DNA from: Thecaphora thlaspeos
Lineage: Eukaryota; Basidiomycota; Ustilaginomycetes; Urocystidales; Glomosporiaceae
DNA length: 64,000 nt
Assembly (NCBI GenBank): GCA_900291925.1
Contig: UWYS01000014.1
Span: 1-64,000, forward strand
Reading direction: 5' to 3'
The translations under genes and the position numbers were made by a program. Each line of letters starts with the position of its first letter. Positions within the stretch are counted from its first letter, which is position 1. The notes beneath the pieces were generated by a model, which saw only the letters and a program-made list of their open reading frames with translations, was not told where the DNA came from and made no database searches. Of the stretch, positions 44,830 to 56,249 are shown one piece after another.

Positions 44830-47800
44830 ATGGCCGACGTCGCAGCTTACGACAGCTACCTCAAGGACACCCTCGACGGCCAGGGCATCGACGATGTGGA
44901 CGCCTACGACGCCAAGGACGACTCCTATGGCGCAGACTACGGCTACGGCTACGGCTACGGCAACGGCAAGGCATACTCGCACGGCGATGACCCAGATGCA
45001 GAGGAAATCAGCCAGGAGGATTGCTGGGACGTCATCCGCTCCTTCTTCGAGGAAAAGGGTCTGGTGCGGCAGCAGCTCGACTCGTTTAACGAGTTCATGA
45101 GCAACACCATCCAGGAGCTCGTCGAAGAGGTCCGCAGCCTCACCCTCGAGCAGAGCGACCAGCATTCCGGCCACGCAGAGGACAAGACCAGGCGCTACGA
45201 GATCGAGTTTGGCCAGATCTATCTCAATAAGCCCACCCAGACCGAGTCCGACGGCAGCTCGGCGCAGCTCTTTCCGCAAGAGGCCCGCCTCCGCAACCTC
45301 ACCTACTCGGCCTCGCTCTTTGTCGATGTCAGCCAGAAGCTTCTCATACAGAGCGAGGACGAGGTGGACCAGAACGGCGATCCTCTCTGGATTCCCGAGT
45401 ATGGTAGAGACGCCATCGAGGAGCAGCAGATCTTCATGGGCAAGGTCCCCATCATGCTCAAGTCCGACTTCTGCTGGCTCCGGGGGCTCGACGACGAGAT
45501 GTCCTTCAGCCTCAACGAGTGTCCCTACGACTCGGGCGGCTACTTTGTCATCAACGGTTCGGAAAAGGTCCTCATCGCTCAGGAGAGGATGGCGGCCAAC
45601 CACGTCTACGTCTTCTCCAAGGCGCCGCCCGCGCCCGTCACCTTCCTCGCCGAGATCCGCAGCGCCGTCGAAAAGGGCGGCAAGACCATCAGCACCATGC
45701 AGATCAAGCTCTTCTCGCGCAACAAGGAGAAGACGCAGAACAACACCATCCGCGCCACGCTTCCCTACATCCGCAACGACATCCCGATCGTCATCGTGTT
45801 CCGCGCGCTCGGCATCGTCCCGGACCGCGAGGTACTCCAGCACATCTGCTACGACTTCAACGACACCGCGATGCTCGAGATGCTCAAGCCGTGCATCGAG
45901 GAGGCCTTCGTCATCCAGGACCGCGACGTGGCGCTCGACTTTATCGGACGACGCGGCACCACCACCGGTCTCAGCAGGGCCAAGCGTACCGTCTACGCCC
46001 AGGAGATCCTCCAAAAGGAGATGCTCCCGCACGTCTCGACTGCCGAGGGCTCCAACACCAAAAAGGCCTACTTCTTCGGCTACATGGTCCACCGCCTGCT
46101 GCTGGCGGCCCTCGAGAGGCGTGAGATCGACGACCGCGACCACTTTGGCAAGAAGCGCCTCGACCTCGCCGGTCCGCTAATGGCCAGTCTGTTCCGGATG
46201 CTCTTCCGCAAGCTGACGCGCGACATCTACCGCCACCTTCAGCGCTGCGTCGAGGAGCACAAAGAGTTCCACATCCAGGCCGCCGTCAAGTCGAGCACCA
46301 TCACAAACGGCCTCCGCTACTCGCTGGCCACCGGAAACTGGGGCGACCAGAAGAAGTTCATGCAGGCCAAGGCCGGCGTCTCGCAGGTGCTCAACCGGTA
46401 CACGTTCGCCTCGACGCTCTCCCACCTGCGCCGCTGCAATACGCCCATCGGACGCGACGGCAAGATTGCCAAGCCGCGGCAGCTGCACAACACCCACTGG
46501 GGCATGGTCTGCCCCGCCGAGACGCCCGAGGGCCAGGCGTGCGGCCTGGTCAAGAACCTCTCGCTCATGTCCAACATCTCGGTTGGCACGCCGTCGGCGC
46601 CGATCGTCGAGTTCCTCGAGGAGTTCGGCCTCGACAGCCTGGTCGACATGCAGGTCACCAACGCCAAGGCGACCAAGGTGTTCGTCAACGGCGTCTGGAT
46701 GGGCACGCACGACGATCCCGGCCAGCTGGTCGACACGCTGCGCGACCTGCGCCGCAAGGACGACATCAGCCACGAGGTCAGCGTGGTGCGCGACATCCGA
46801 GAAAAGGAGCTCCGTCTCTACACCGACGCTGGACGCGTGCTGCGGCCGCTCTTCATTGTCAACCCGGACGACATGACCCTGTTGATCAAGAAGCACCACG
46901 TCGCCATGCTGGGCCAGACGACGGACCTCGGTGAAGAGTTCCGGTGGACGCAGCTCGTCCAGCAGGGCGTCATCGAGTACCTCGACGCCGAGGAGGAGGA
47001 GACGGTCATGATCTGCATGAGCCCCGACGATCTCGAGCAGTCGCGCGAGTACAAGGTGCGCAACGGCCAGATCCCCTCCGCGAGCGCCGATCCGAGTGCC
47101 CGTCTGCGCCCCGCGCACACATTCTCGCCCGACACCTGGACGCATTGCGAGATCCACCCCTCGATGATTCTCGGCGTCTGCGCCTCGATCATCCCCTTCC
47201 CGGACCACAACCAGTCGCCGCGTAACTGCTACCAGTCGGCGATGGGCAAGCAGGCGATGGGCGTCTACCTCACCAACTACCAGATGCGGATGGACACGAT
47301 GGCCAACATCCTCTACTACCCGCAGAAGCCGCTCGCGACAACGCGCGCGATGGAGCATCTTCGCTTCCGCGAGCTCCCCGCCGGCCAGAACGCCATCGTC
47401 GCGATCCTCTGCTACTCGGGCTACAACCAGGAGGACTCGGTCATCATGAACCAGTCGTCGATCGACCGCGGCCTCTTCCGCAGCCTCTACTACCGCGCCT
47501 ACATGGCCGAGGAGAAAAAGGTCGGAGTGATGGTGATGGAGGAGTTCGAGAAGCCGTCGCGCGACAGCACCATCCGCCTCAAGCACGGAACGTACGACAA
47601 GATCGACTCGGACGGCATGGTGCCCCCCGGCACCCGCGTCTCCGGCGACGACGTCATCATCGGCAAAACGGCGCCGCTGCCGCCGGACAGCGAGGAGCTC
47701 GGGCTGCGGAGCAAGACGCACACCAAGAAGGACGTCAGCGTCTCGCTCAAGTCGACCGAGAACGGCATCATCGATCAGGTGCTCATGACGACCAACTCGA

Positions 47801-48702
47801 GCGGCAACAAGTTCGTCAAGGTTCGCGTCCGCTCGACGCGCATCCCGCAGACAGGCGACAAGTTTGCCTCGCGCCACGGTCAGAAGGGCACCATCGGCAT
47901 CACCTACCGCCAGGAGGACATGCCGTTCACGAGCGAGGGCGTCACGCCGGACATTATCATCAACCCGCACGCCATCCCGTCGCGCATGACGATCGGACAT
48001 CTCGTCGAGTGCCTGCTTTCCAAGGTCGCGACGCTCTCCGGCCAGGAGGGCGACGCTACGCCGTTCACCGAGCTGACGGTCGAGGCGGTCTCGTCGATCC
48101 TGCGCGGCCTCGGCTACCAGTCGCGTGGCCTCGAGGTGATGTACAACGGCCACACGGGACGTAAGCTGGCGGCACAGGTCTACCTCGGCCCTACGTACTA
48201 CCAGCGCCTGAAGCACATGGTCGACGACAAGATCCACAGCCGAGCGCGAGGCCCCGTGCAGATCCTGACGCGCCAGCCGGTCGAGGGTCGTTCGCGAGGC
48301 GGTGGCCTGCGTTTCGGAGAGATGGAGCGCGACTGCATGATCGCGCACGGCATCGCCAGCTTCCTCAAGGAGCGCATGTTTGACGCCTCCGACGCCTACC
48401 GGCTGCACATCTGCGACATCTGTGGCCTGACGGGTGAGTGTTGCCGCTCGGCCTCGTCGACGAGACGAGACCGGCCGAGTGGAGCAGTGCCGTCTTCCCA
48501 TTCTCGACCCTTTGCTGACCTCGCCTTCTCTTTGCCGCCACCTTTCTCGCCTCCTGCAGCCGTCGCCAACCTCAAAAAGAGCACGTTCGAGTGTCGGTCG
48601 TGCCGGAACAGGACATCAATCTCGCAGGTCTACATCCCGTACGCCGCCAAACTCCTCTTCCAGGAGCTCATGGCTATGGGCGTCTGCACGCGACTGTACT
48701 AG
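44830..48702 (+). CDS. RPB2: RNA polymerase II second-largest subunit Rpb2
   Basis: The catalytic-core beta-like subunit of RNA polymerase II. Exons 44830-48433 and 48560-48702 encode about 1248 aa. An N-terminal addition contains a [11 protein letters not shown] repeat. Conserved blocks include [74 protein letters not shown] and [17 protein letters not shown]. The C-terminal zinc site is split by the intron: CDICG in exon 1, CRSC in exon 2. The intron is 126 nt, a multiple of three, and has no in-frame stop, so the frame reads straight through it. Confidence 0.99.
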   Translation: MADVAAYDSYLKDTLDGQGIDDVDAYDAKDDSYGADYGYGYGYGNGKAYSHGDDPDAEEISQEDCWDVIRSFFEEKGLVRQQLDSFNEFMSNTIQELVEEVRSLTLEQSDQHSGHAEDKTRRYEIEFGQIYLNKPTQTESDGSSAQLFPQEARLRNLTYSASLFVDVSQKLLIQSEDEVDQNGDPLWIPEYGRDAIEEQQIFMGKVPIMLKSDFCWLRGLDDEMSFSLNECPYDSGGYFVINGSEKVLIAQERMAANHVYVFSKAPPAPVTFLAEIRSAVEKGGKTISTMQIKLFSRNKEKTQNNTIRATLPYIRNDIPIVIVFRALGIVPDREVLQHICYDFNDTAMLEMLKPCIEEAFVIQDRDVALDFIGRRGTTTGLSRAKRTVYAQEILQKEMLPHVSTAEGSNTKKAYFFGYMVHRLLLAALERREIDDRDHFGKKRLDLAGPLMASLFRMLFRKLTRDIYRHLQRCVEEHKEFHIQAAVKSSTITNGLRYSLATGNWGDQKKFMQAKAGVSQVLNRYTFASTLSHLRRCNTPIGRDGKIAKPRQLHNTHWGMVCPAETPEGQACGLVKNLSLMSNISVGTPSAPIVEFLEEFGLDSLVDMQVTNAKATKVFVNGVWMGTHDDPGQLVDTLRDLRRKDDISHEVSVVRDIREKELRLYTDAGRVLRPLFIVNPDDMTLLIKKHHVAMLGQTTDLGEEFRWTQLVQQGVIEYLDAEEEETVMICMSPDDLEQSREYKVRNGQIPSASADPSARLRPAHTFSPDTWTHCEIHPSMILGVCASIIPFPDHNQSPRNCYQSAMGKQAMGVYLTNYQMRMDTMANILYYPQKPLATTRAMEHLRFRELPAGQNAIVAILCYSGYNQEDSVIMNQSSIDRGLFRSLYYRAYMAEEKKVGVMVMEEFEKPSRDSTIRLKHGTYDKIDSDGMVPPGTRVSGDDVIIGKTAPLPPDSEELGLRSKTHTKKDVSVSLKSTENGIIDQVLMTTNSSGNKFVKVRVRSTRIPQTGDKFASRHGQKGTIGITYRQEDMPFTSEGVTPDIIINPHAIPSRMTIGHLVECLLSKVATLSGQEGDATPFTELTVEAVSSILRGLGYQSRGLEVMYNGHTGRKLAAQVYLGPTYYQRLKHMVDDKIHSRARGPVQILTRQPVEGRSRGGGLRFGEMERDCMIAHGIASFLKERMFDASDAYRLHICDICGLTGECCRSASSTRRDRPSGAVPSSHSRPFADLAFSLPPPFSPPAAVANLKKSTFECRSCRNRTSISQVYIPYAAKLLFQELMAMGVCTRLY

Positions 48703-49345
48703 CGGCCGATGTCGAATACCTCCGCCCCTGTTTGCCCCCTTCCTTGCCCCCCCTTCCCCCAACATCTCTCCTCTCTCTTGCTCTCCCCTCTCTCCGCGAT
48801 CGACCGTGGACCGCGATGTAATTTTAGTCCCCTCAAATTCTCTACGAACAGGGAGAAGAAACGCTCTTAAAAATCGATTCCTTTGCCCGTCGTATCATCA
48901 TCATCTTGGACCACGAAGAGGCACGGTAGCTCAACGAGCAGATATTGGACTGCAGATGGCCAGGTACGGTCGGAGCGAGGGGGGGTCTTTGCGTCGCCGT
49001 GGACCTTTGAGCTTGGCTCGCTATCAGCTGCTATGGGGTGACGCACCACCGTCCGCCGTTTCGACAAGCAGACAGCCTTGTCGAGCTCAGAGACCTGTGT
49101 TCGTTCACAGCCCGCGGGGCGTGCGTATGTGTGTGTGTGCTTATTCAATCGGAAGCGGGACGAAGAGACTGCGTGGGGACGGGAAGGGCAGGTGTGAGCT
49201 CGTAATGCCACACATCATCCTAGCACACAAAGCTCAGACGTTCAGACACGAAAACATCAACTTCTTTGTATTGACCTGCAAGCGACTCCTTCGCCTTCAA
49301 CTTCGTCCTGCGACCATCTTTTGCGCAACCTGCTGGACGGAAGCG
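48703..49345. other. RPB2 3' flank and duplicated downstream block
   Basis: No gene is seen. From about 49199 the sequence (ACACAAAGCTCAGACGTT..., ATTGACCTGCAAGCG, TGGACGGAAGCGCTAGGGGC) is repeated, diverged, at 51622-51780. It marks the 3' boundary of a tandem duplication that includes the next two genes. Confidence 0.6.
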
Positions 49346-50230
49346 CTAGGGGCCAGGTCCCGCGCGGTCTGCCGACTGGGTGGAGTGCCTAGCAGGGTTC
49401 GTAGCGTACCCGATGTTTTCGATCAGGACCGATTGGATGCGAACGGTGCCCAACCAGAGATACCTAGGGTTGGCTTCTTGCAGGTGATAGGCCACCATTT
49501 GCCTCAAGTGGAAACCTTCCTCAATGCGTAAGGGGAACATATTGACTCGATACTCCCCGACATCAAAGAAGATCTGTTTGCCGAGCCCTTCGTCCCACGC
49601 CGAATACCCCAGGAGTTTGAGCACACTTCGGCGTGTAAAGATATCTAGCATGCTAGGTATGTTTCCGTCGACGAACTCGATATCCCGTATAACAATGTTC
49701 TCAGCGAGGTCGTGGGGGAAGTCGCGTTTGTAGCGCTCCTCGAGGAGCGATAAAGCCGCGTTCTTCTGCTTTTCCGTCGCGTGGAAGACGGAAGGGGAAT
49801 AAAGAACCTCGCCTGTCGACGAACTAGCGCTGAAGATATGAGCCATCTCGTTATCTTCGATAACGCGCTCCATGTCACTCAGCAGCTCTGTATGGTACGG
49901 TATGTCGGTTTCCACAGAGTAATCGGGAGACCTGGCACCACTGGATCCAGGAGTGTCGTGCGAGATCCTGGGCCTTTTAGCAACGCCGCCGCCTTGAGAA
50001 GATTCAGGTCGCTCGCGGGCAACGGACTCGGCGACGTCCTGCTGCTGTCCGGGGTGGTCGCCCGCACCGTGCAACTCCCCTAAACCGGACACTATCCTGT
50101 CAACCTCTTCCACACCCTGGTCCAGGATTTCCTCGACATCCTGAGGGGAGGGGGGGTTTGTGGCCTGGACGAGCGGAAAAAGGACGATGCAGGCTGCGGT
50201 GGCTACGACGGCGAAGCGGAGGAAGAGCAT
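49346..50230 (-). CDS. Putative secreted protein, family X member 1
   Basis: Single exon, 294 aa. The ATG at 50230 gives a clean signal peptide MLFLRFAVVATAACIVLFPLVQA. The mature part is hydrophilic with a basic patch KRPRISHDTPGSSGARS, then an α/β-looking region (YHTELLSDMERVIEDNEM, EERYKRDFPHDLAENIVI, FFDVGEYRVNM, LWLGTVRIQSV). I recognise no domain. The neighbour at 51.8-53.1 kb is a diverged paralogue with the same layout and upstream region. Secretion, small size, lack of known domains and duplication are typical of candidate effectors, but that is inference. A TATAAATG box lies 240 bp upstream (50471-50478, minus strand). Confidence 0.75.
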   Translation of the reverse strand: MLFLRFAVVATAACIVLFPLVQATNPPSPQDVEEILDQGVEEVDRIVSGLGELHGAGDHPGQQQDVAESVARERPESSQGGGVAKRPRISHDTPGSSGARSPDYSVETDIPYHTELLSDMERVIEDNEMAHIFSASSSTGEVLYSPSVFHATEKQKNAALSLLEERYKRDFPHDLAENIVIRDIEFVDGNIPSMLDIFTRRSVLKLLGYSAWDEGLGKQIFFDVGEYRVNMFPLRIEEGFHLRQMVAYHLQEANPRYLWLGTVRIQSVLIENIGYATNPARHSTQSADRAGPGP

Positions 50231-51260
50231 GGCGGGCAATGCGCTTGCAGAACCTGCTCGACGGCGCTGGAACGATATTAGATGCTAGGCAGAGGTGCAA
50301 GTTAGAGCAGAGAGTGGGGGAGGAGGAGTTTAGAGCGGAGGGAGGAGAAGGAGCAGGAGCAGGAGGAAGTGAGAACAGAGGTAGGATGAGATGAGGGGAA
50401 GGGAGAGGAAGGGAAGTAAGGGTAGGGGGATGGTGGGTGTTCGGTCTTTCCTAGAGACCTCTACCTCCCTCATTTATACGTTTCGTTTCAAGCTTGAGCC
50501 GCAACAGAGGTACAGCGTTGGCTGTCTCCGTTCGAAAGAGCGCCGGTCCCAGCTGATACTGGGCTCAGTTGCCCACGCAGCCACTCCGTCTCTTTGTTCC
50601 TGGCCACTGGAGTCGCCGCATTCCCGAGGTCGTCCGAGGTGGTTCCGTCCTCTTCTGAAATGACCCCTGGATATATCCGGCGTGCCAGGCTGCTGTGGCC
50701 TCGCTCGTCTTTGACGGGAGTGAAAGCAGTGGTCGGGCATCTTCGAGGACGGAGCTCGGTGCGAGCGCCGTTACCTCCATTGTCACGTAGGCGGCGTTGT
50801 CTGGCCGAGGGTTGACCTCTGCAGAACGAGGCACCGATTCTCACGGCCCCACCTGCACCGCTTGCTTGGCTTTGACCGTTATCGCTGCCATATAGGCCTG
50901 AGTGCCGTCTTATTTAATAAACTGCCGCACCGGCCGGAGTAATTCGAGGCGGTCGTCAATGAGCCATGCACCGAAGCGTAGAGGGCAGGGAAGCGGTGGC
51001 GCACGGCCTCTTAGCTTGAGCTGGACAGGCCGACCGGACGATAGCCGCTCGAGGCCAGGCCGATGGGAGAGAGGAACAGCTAGCGAGCACACCAGTCGGG
51101 ACCAGGCTGCGTCTAGGTTAGCAGGACCAGCGCTACCGCTACCGGGACAACGGCAAAACAGCGAGTCGGAACTGGACACCAAATGTAACAAAGCAGATGC
51201 CCGCTGGCTGCTAGCGAAGCTATCGACGTTGGCAAGGCCACATTGGCGCGACGTATGACG
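50231..51260 (-). promoter_or_regulatory. Duplicated upstream region of family X member 1
   Basis: Diverged duplicate of 53129-53900. Matching words in the same order include GCGTGCCAGGCTGCTGTG, GGTCGGGCATC, CACGGCCCCACCTGCAC, CCATATAGGCCTGAG and GACAGGCCGACCGGA. A TATA box in minus orientation is at 50471-50478. The rest to 51766 holds no recognisable gene. Confidence 0.65.
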
Positions 51261-51766
51261 ATGCATGTCCGATCCGCTCCGTCGGAGGGCGGAAGCTCTT
51301 GCCGCAGTGCAGTCGTGGCGACATGTCTATGACTGCGGTAGTTTTCAAGCCGCCGATGGTCAGTAAGCCTTCCTCAATACCAGCTGTCCGGGATGGCGAG
51401 CTCAGAAACTTGTGTCCTTTGCGTCTCGCTATTTCATGCGATAGTATTCCTCTTCGTCTGTGTCCCTTTGTCTATGGTTCCCCTTCCATTTCTAACCCCT
51501 TCTTCCCTTCCCGCCTCTCCCTCTCTTTCTGTATGCTGTGTGCGCGTGTCTTTTCAGTCTCTACAGCGTATCTACGTCTTTTCTGTTACATCGATCACGC
51601 AAACGCAGAGTATAGGGAGATTGCAATGCCACAGAACATAACAGCACACAAAGCTCAGATGTTTGAAAGCCATCGACTTCTTCGTATTGACCAGGAAAGG
51701 CCCACACTCCTCCGCCTTCAACCTTGTACTGCAACCATCCCTTGCGTAACCTACTGGCGGAAGGCG

Positions 51767-53128
51767 CTAAGGGCCAGCTACCGTGTGGCCTGTCGACCTC
51801 CTCCTTACTGCCTCAGCGTTTTGGTGAGACTTCGCAATATCCAAGCTCCTTTTCTCCACCGCTTCTGGTATACTAAGGATGCCTAGCCAGAGCGCAGGCT
51901 CCTTTGGCTTGTCCCGAGGATAGCCCACCACGTTTTTCATAGAACTCCCGTCCTTGAGTAGCTTAACTAGCTCGATCCGATAAGCCGCCACATCAAAAAA
52001 CGTGCTTAGGCGGGGCACTGCGTCCCAAGCCCTCTCCGCCTTTACAGAGAGGATCTTCCGGTGCATACCATCAAAGTCTTTGCCCGGAGCATCTGCGGGG
52101 ACGAACTTGATGTTTTCCAGCGCATTCTTTTGCGTGTTCTCGGAGAGGTCTCTCAGGTCGAAGCGAAAGCGCTCCCTTATAATGGAAAGAACCGCGTCCC
52201 TCTGCTGTTGCGTCGCGTAGACAGCAAATACGTCGCCAGGAAGTAATTTCATTGTCGATGACTGAAGGCCAAAAATGCTTGCCAGGTTTTTCTCTTCGAC
52301 AAAGTGCTCCAGGTGGTTCAGCAGACTTTTGTGGTACGGCGTTTCGATGGACGGGGATGAACGACCACTACTCGACCCAGGAGCGTCGCGGGAATATTTG
52401 CGCCTTTTGGCTTCCTTGTCGCTTTGACGGGAGAAGGCTGGCCTAGCGTCGGAATTGGAGCCTTCAGCGTACTGCTCTTGTACGTGGTGGGCCCCTGCCT
52501 TCGTATTGGCCTGTTCAGGACCGGCGTCCAGCATGTTGGGGGCATGGCTGATCCTTGATAGCCGAACAGAGGGCCGTGCGGGTTGTGGTAGGGAGGAGCC
52601 TCGTAATGACCGGGCTGGTAGTGCTGTCGGTGAGGCGAAGAGCCGGGCGAGTGATGGCGAGACGCCGCGTCGGACCCAAAAGGATGGAGGGGAAATGTAT
52701 GATCGGGCAGGAAGAGTCTTGACAATTAGCGTGGATAGTCCAGAACCTGTGAGGCCTAAGGTTTGAGACGCCCAACGAGCCAAGCAAGCAAGCGTTTCAT
52801 GAGGTTGACGCCGCCTGGACTCACCTGCTCCGGTAGGGTCTGGTGGAGGGGCTGGTGGGCCTCATAGTCATGGTACGCTTGAGGGTGCGACGGCAGGAAC
52901 GTAGGGTGCAGACCGGTGCCGTGGTAAGGCTGGATCGAGGAAGGCTCGGTGGCAGCGTGCCACTCCCCCGAGCCGTACAGTATGTTGCCAAGCTCTTCAA
53001 AGTCTTCGGCGCCCAGGCGCAGGATATCGTCCCAGTCTTCCGGAGGAGGGGGGGCTCGTAGCGTGGACGAGCAGCATAAGCGCACTGCAGAGTGCGGTAG
53101 CTGCGACGGCGAAGCGTAGGAAGAGCAT
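51767..53128 (-). pseudogene. Family X member 2, frameshifted putative secreted protein
   Basis: Paralogue of the 49.3-50.2 kb gene. Exons 53128-52825 and 52623-51767. It starts MLFLRFAVAATALCSALMLL, a signal peptide. The reading frame then breaks at a run of seven Cs (minus strand; 53048-53054): six would continue into SPPPPEDWDDILRLG, which matches the paralogue's NPPSPQDVEEILDQ. After a Tyr/His/Pro-rich stretch (HYQPGHYEAPPYHNPHG) the frame breaks again at five Cs (52538-52542): six would restore QANTKAGAHHVQEQ and the conserved tail (KRRKYSRDAPGSSSGRSS, YHKSLLNHLEHFVEEKNL, LWLGILSIPEAVEK). The two errors are opposite in sign. Either a decaying gene or homopolymer sequencing errors in a live gene. 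Confidence 0.7.
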
Positions 53129-53660
53129 GGCGGGCAATGCGCTTGCAGGACTTGCTCCGACGGAGTTGCAATACGGGTGTTAGGCTGAGCAAAAGAATAT
53201 CAGTGCGGAAGGGAAGGAAGGGGGAAGGGGGAAGGGGGAAGGGGGAAGGGGAAGGGGGAAGGGGGAAGGGGGAAGGGGAAAGGGAACGAGGGAGAGGGTT
53301 GAAGAGGGGATGGTGGGTGTTTGGCACTACCTCGAGCTCTCCTCCCGCCACTTTTTATACACAGCGTGGCAAGTTCGAGCCGCAATCAAAGGCGCTGTGC
53401 TGGCAGTGCTCCCTCGAAGGAATGGCAGTACCTGAGTTTGCCCGTCGTGCCAGGCTGCTGTGTCCTACCTCTTCTCCGGCGTAGGTGGGAACAGCGGTCG
53501 AGCATCGGTCGGCGAGGACAGAAGCTCGGGGCGAGCGCCATCACCGTCAGCGTGACGCAGGATAGTGAGCCGCTCTCAGTGAAGCGGCGCAATACTATTC
53601 ACGGCCCCACCTGCACTGCACACTTGGCCTCGGACAATCTCGCAGCCATATGTGCCTGAG
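53129..53660 (-). promoter_or_regulatory. Upstream region of family X member 2
   Basis: Contains a TATAAAAAG box on the minus strand (53352-53360), 224 bp before the start. A purine-rich (GGGGGAA)n-like microsatellite of about 60 bp (53213-53285) lies in the probable leader. Homologous to 50231-50900. Confidence 0.65.
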
Positions 53661-54417
53661 CCAATCCAATGGTGAAAGTCAGAACTATCCGAGCCAATCG
53701 CCAATGGGCTAAGCAGATGTGTGTAGAGGGAAGAGAAGGAACTGAGCCATTGAAGCTTCGAAGAAAGGTCGCCCACATGCCCCTATCCTGGGCTGGACGG
53801 GCCGACCGGAAGAGAGTAGCATGAGGCTCGACGAGGGAGAGAGGGAAAGTTAGCGAGTAAAGTGACTTGAGTGACAAAGCTTCATAGGACGTCGAGATAA
53901 AGGTCGGCTTGGAACGTCGGGCTAATTTGTGGGCCGTCTGCTTGCATACACTCTCCACGGAGACATCTTTGAAATCATCGCCAGCACCAAATGCCTGCTG
54001 AAGTGCCCCGCAGAGCTCTTCAGTCGATCCATGTCGCACATCTTGACCTCTTCCCTCGACGATGGAGACGCTGACCTCCCCCTTGTTGATGCACCAAATC
54101 ACGTTTGCGCTGCATACAATGCTCTTCTTCGACGTCGACTCGGCCATCGTCCTCGTCGACTGGGAACACACCATGCTTGCACCTTGGCCTCTCATCCTGA
54201 GCCGTGCGGCCCACTTCTCGTTGCCAACTATTCCTTTTTGCCATCATCGTCGGTCGATCGCCGAGACTTGCGGATGCACAAGACGTCCTTCCTAACGGAT
54301 AGGCAGTGGCCTAAACGCTCATTGATGCCGAGGTCGAGAGCGAGAAAGCTACTCACTCCTGGAGCTGCACCGACCGACGTATGCATTGATATTTGAGAGA
54401 CATAGCCAGCCCACGAC
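53661..54417. other. Unassigned stretch, part of upstream duplication
   Basis: The left part (to about 53900) still matches the duplicated upstream region of family X. Beyond it, both strands have open frames of 100-200 codons, none starting convincingly or matching a known domain. I cannot tell which strand, if either, is coding. Confidence 0.3.
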
Positions 54418-55016
54418 TTGTTGCATCGCCACCTCCCCGCCGACCCCCGTGAGAAGTCCCCGAAAGAAGGGTGGTATGCCTTTTCTCCTTCCTGCTGGAT
54501 CGCCTCCGAAGGTCGAGTTGATGGTATCGAGAAGCCAGAGAGCGGACGTATGCCGTCCAAAATGTCTAGGTTCCGTGCGGGCAACATAACTTTCAGTCCA
54601 TCCACAGACGTTGCAGGCGTGCGTTGTTATGGTGATTTGCCCATCTTTTCTTTTTTTCTTTTTTCTTCTTTTTGCTCAGATGTGCGTAGCCACGCGTCGT
54701 TCTGTCAAGGAAGCACCTCGGACTATATCTGAAAGCTCCTGCTGGTCCATCCCCTCCGCATGTCATCTCTCCGGTCCCTTCCCAGCACTTCGACCGTCCC
54801 GTCGAGCTCCTCGTCAACGCAGCCATATTGACATTGCTGTCCAAGCGCACCAGCTCGATCGACGCGCCAACTGTCGAGGTGTTGCGCTCACTTTACCCGA
54901 CCTACCACAATGTTGACTTTGCTTCGTGCCTGGCATCTGACATGGAAGGTGCCGGGACAGACAAGCCAGGCAGCGTGACAATCCACAGCAAGCTACATCC
55001 TACCTCAAAGATGTAG
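54418..55016 (+). CDS. Possible two-exon coding remnant, unknown
   Basis: Two plus-strand pieces look coding-like and can be joined in phase: 54418-54618 (PKEGWYAFSPSCWIASEGRV) and 54690-55016 (FDRPVELLVNAAILTLLSK, PTVEVLRSLYPTYHNVDF). They are separated by an intron whose 3' end is a long polypyrimidine tract (54646-54676) before CAG/TAG. No good ATG opens the first piece, and I recognise no family. It could be the 3' part of a broken gene. Its end is 57 bp from the lectin start. Confidence 0.25.
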
Positions 55017-55073
55017 AACATCCTATTTGGCCTTTCTCGCCTTGATCTCAGAATCACGGCCAACTTCCGCATC

Positions 55074-55754
55074 ATGTCTTTCCCGGCTGAGATCAAAACA
55101 AACAAGAGTTATTGCTTCAACTTTGGAACCTGGAGCAATACGACGTTGCAAGATGCTACAAGCATGTGGCTTTCGTTCCAGCAATCTGACCAGTGTGTTC
55201 AGGTGGGTCGGGTCAAAAGTCAGTCCATCAGAGGAACACCCTGGCAGCATGCCAAAATGGGTGACTGCTCCCAGCAGCATAATGACTTTGAATGTCCCTT
55301 TACCTGTCCACCCAAGGTGGTTGTCGGTCTATCTGGGCTGGACACAAACAAAGAAGCATTCATGCATGTCAAGGTGTACAAATTGGATGTCAACTCTAGA
55401 GGTTTTGCAGTCCACCTCAATTCATGGGACAATACTATTCCATATGGCCTCACTGCAGGCTGGCTAGCGCACAATGCAGACAACTGTATGATCCAATCTG
55501 GAACACTTGTTCATCCTGCCAAAGGTCTGCAGAAGAAGGACACAACAGACCATCAGTTTGACTTGCCACTTGCTGCTTGTCTGCGATATCTATGGCATGC
55601 CTTTAACCATATCAACACTGTCAATACCACTAATGTCAGGTTGCACATCAAGATACTCAATTGGACAAAGTCAGGTCTCATTTCAAAGGTCTTGACATGG
55701 GTGGACAAGAGCTGCTACTATTGTCTTGGTGGCATCTACATTGCTATCATGTAG
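55074..55754 (+). CDS. H-type lectin domain protein, two tandem domains
   Basis: Single exon, 226 aa, no signal peptide. Residues about 80-132 (PPKVVVGLSGLDTNKE, VKVYKLDVNSRGFAVHLNSW, YGLTAGWLA) follow the H-type lectin pattern (VGLxGLD...T/S-G-F-x-hydrophobic...W-x-x-T...Y...W-L/I-A). The C-terminal part (LRYLWHAFNHINTVNTTNVR, WTKSGLISKVLTWVDKSC, YCLGGIYIAI) is a second diverged copy with several consensus positions replaced. These domains bind GalNAc/Gal-type sugars in known members. The gene lies in a segment that is much poorer in CpG and GC than its neighbours and uses A/T-ending codons, which suggests foreign origin or a different mutation history. Confidence 0.8.
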   Translation: MSFPAEIKTNKSYCFNFGTWSNTTLQDATSMWLSFQQSDQCVQVGRVKSQSIRGTPWQHAKMGDCSQQHNDFECPFTCPPKVVVGLSGLDTNKEAFMHVKVYKLDVNSRGFAVHLNSWDNTIPYGLTAGWLAHNADNCMIQSGTLVHPAKGLQKKDTTDHQFDLPLAACLRYLWHAFNHINTVNTTNVRLHIKILNWTKSGLISKVLTWVDKSCYYCLGGIYIAIM

Positions 55755-56249
55755 AGACAAGCAGCTGGGTTGGTGGGAAGACACATGTGGTGCTTGTTGA
55801 GATGCTCAGGGGTTGGACATAGCAGGGGCTACTGTGGCGGCAGGCTAAGCAGTTGCAGATGCTGCGCTGCGGTTGGGTGTGGTGTGAGAAATGCTGCACA
55901 GGCCGGTCAAGCTTGCCAGTCCTGTCCTGATTGTTTCTGTGAGTACGTATAGCTAATTCACCACAGCTGTTGCAGCCCTCTCTTTGCCTTGTACCCTTCA
56001 AGTTACCCTCAAATCATTCTCTCCTGTTGTTACTAAAAAATCGTTCTGCGTAGAATAAAGGTTCTAAAGAGTGACTTATATTGAGTAAGTTGGGAAGAAA
56101 GAAAGGAGCCAGAACACCATATGGCGCTGCCAAACAAGTTGTGTGAGAGTGTACCAAGTGATCAGGAAGGGAATGAGAGCAATGATTAGAGAGTCAGGAA
56201 CTAAGACAATGCCCCCTGGCCTGGCCCCAGTATGAGTTGGTGCTCAAAG
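55755..56249. other. CpG-poor spacer
   Basis: No gene is seen. It continues the low-CpG composition of the flanking lectin and pseudogene. Confidence 0.5.

Noticed and set aside
46177..48501. 774-codon and other long open frames antisense to RPB2
   Set aside because: Same codon-bias artefact; the sense strand encodes unmistakable Rpb2.
53599..54195. 199-codon minus-strand frame
   Set aside because: Its 3' half lies in the duplicated upstream region of family X and it has no domain or conserved paralogue, so I do not call it a gene.
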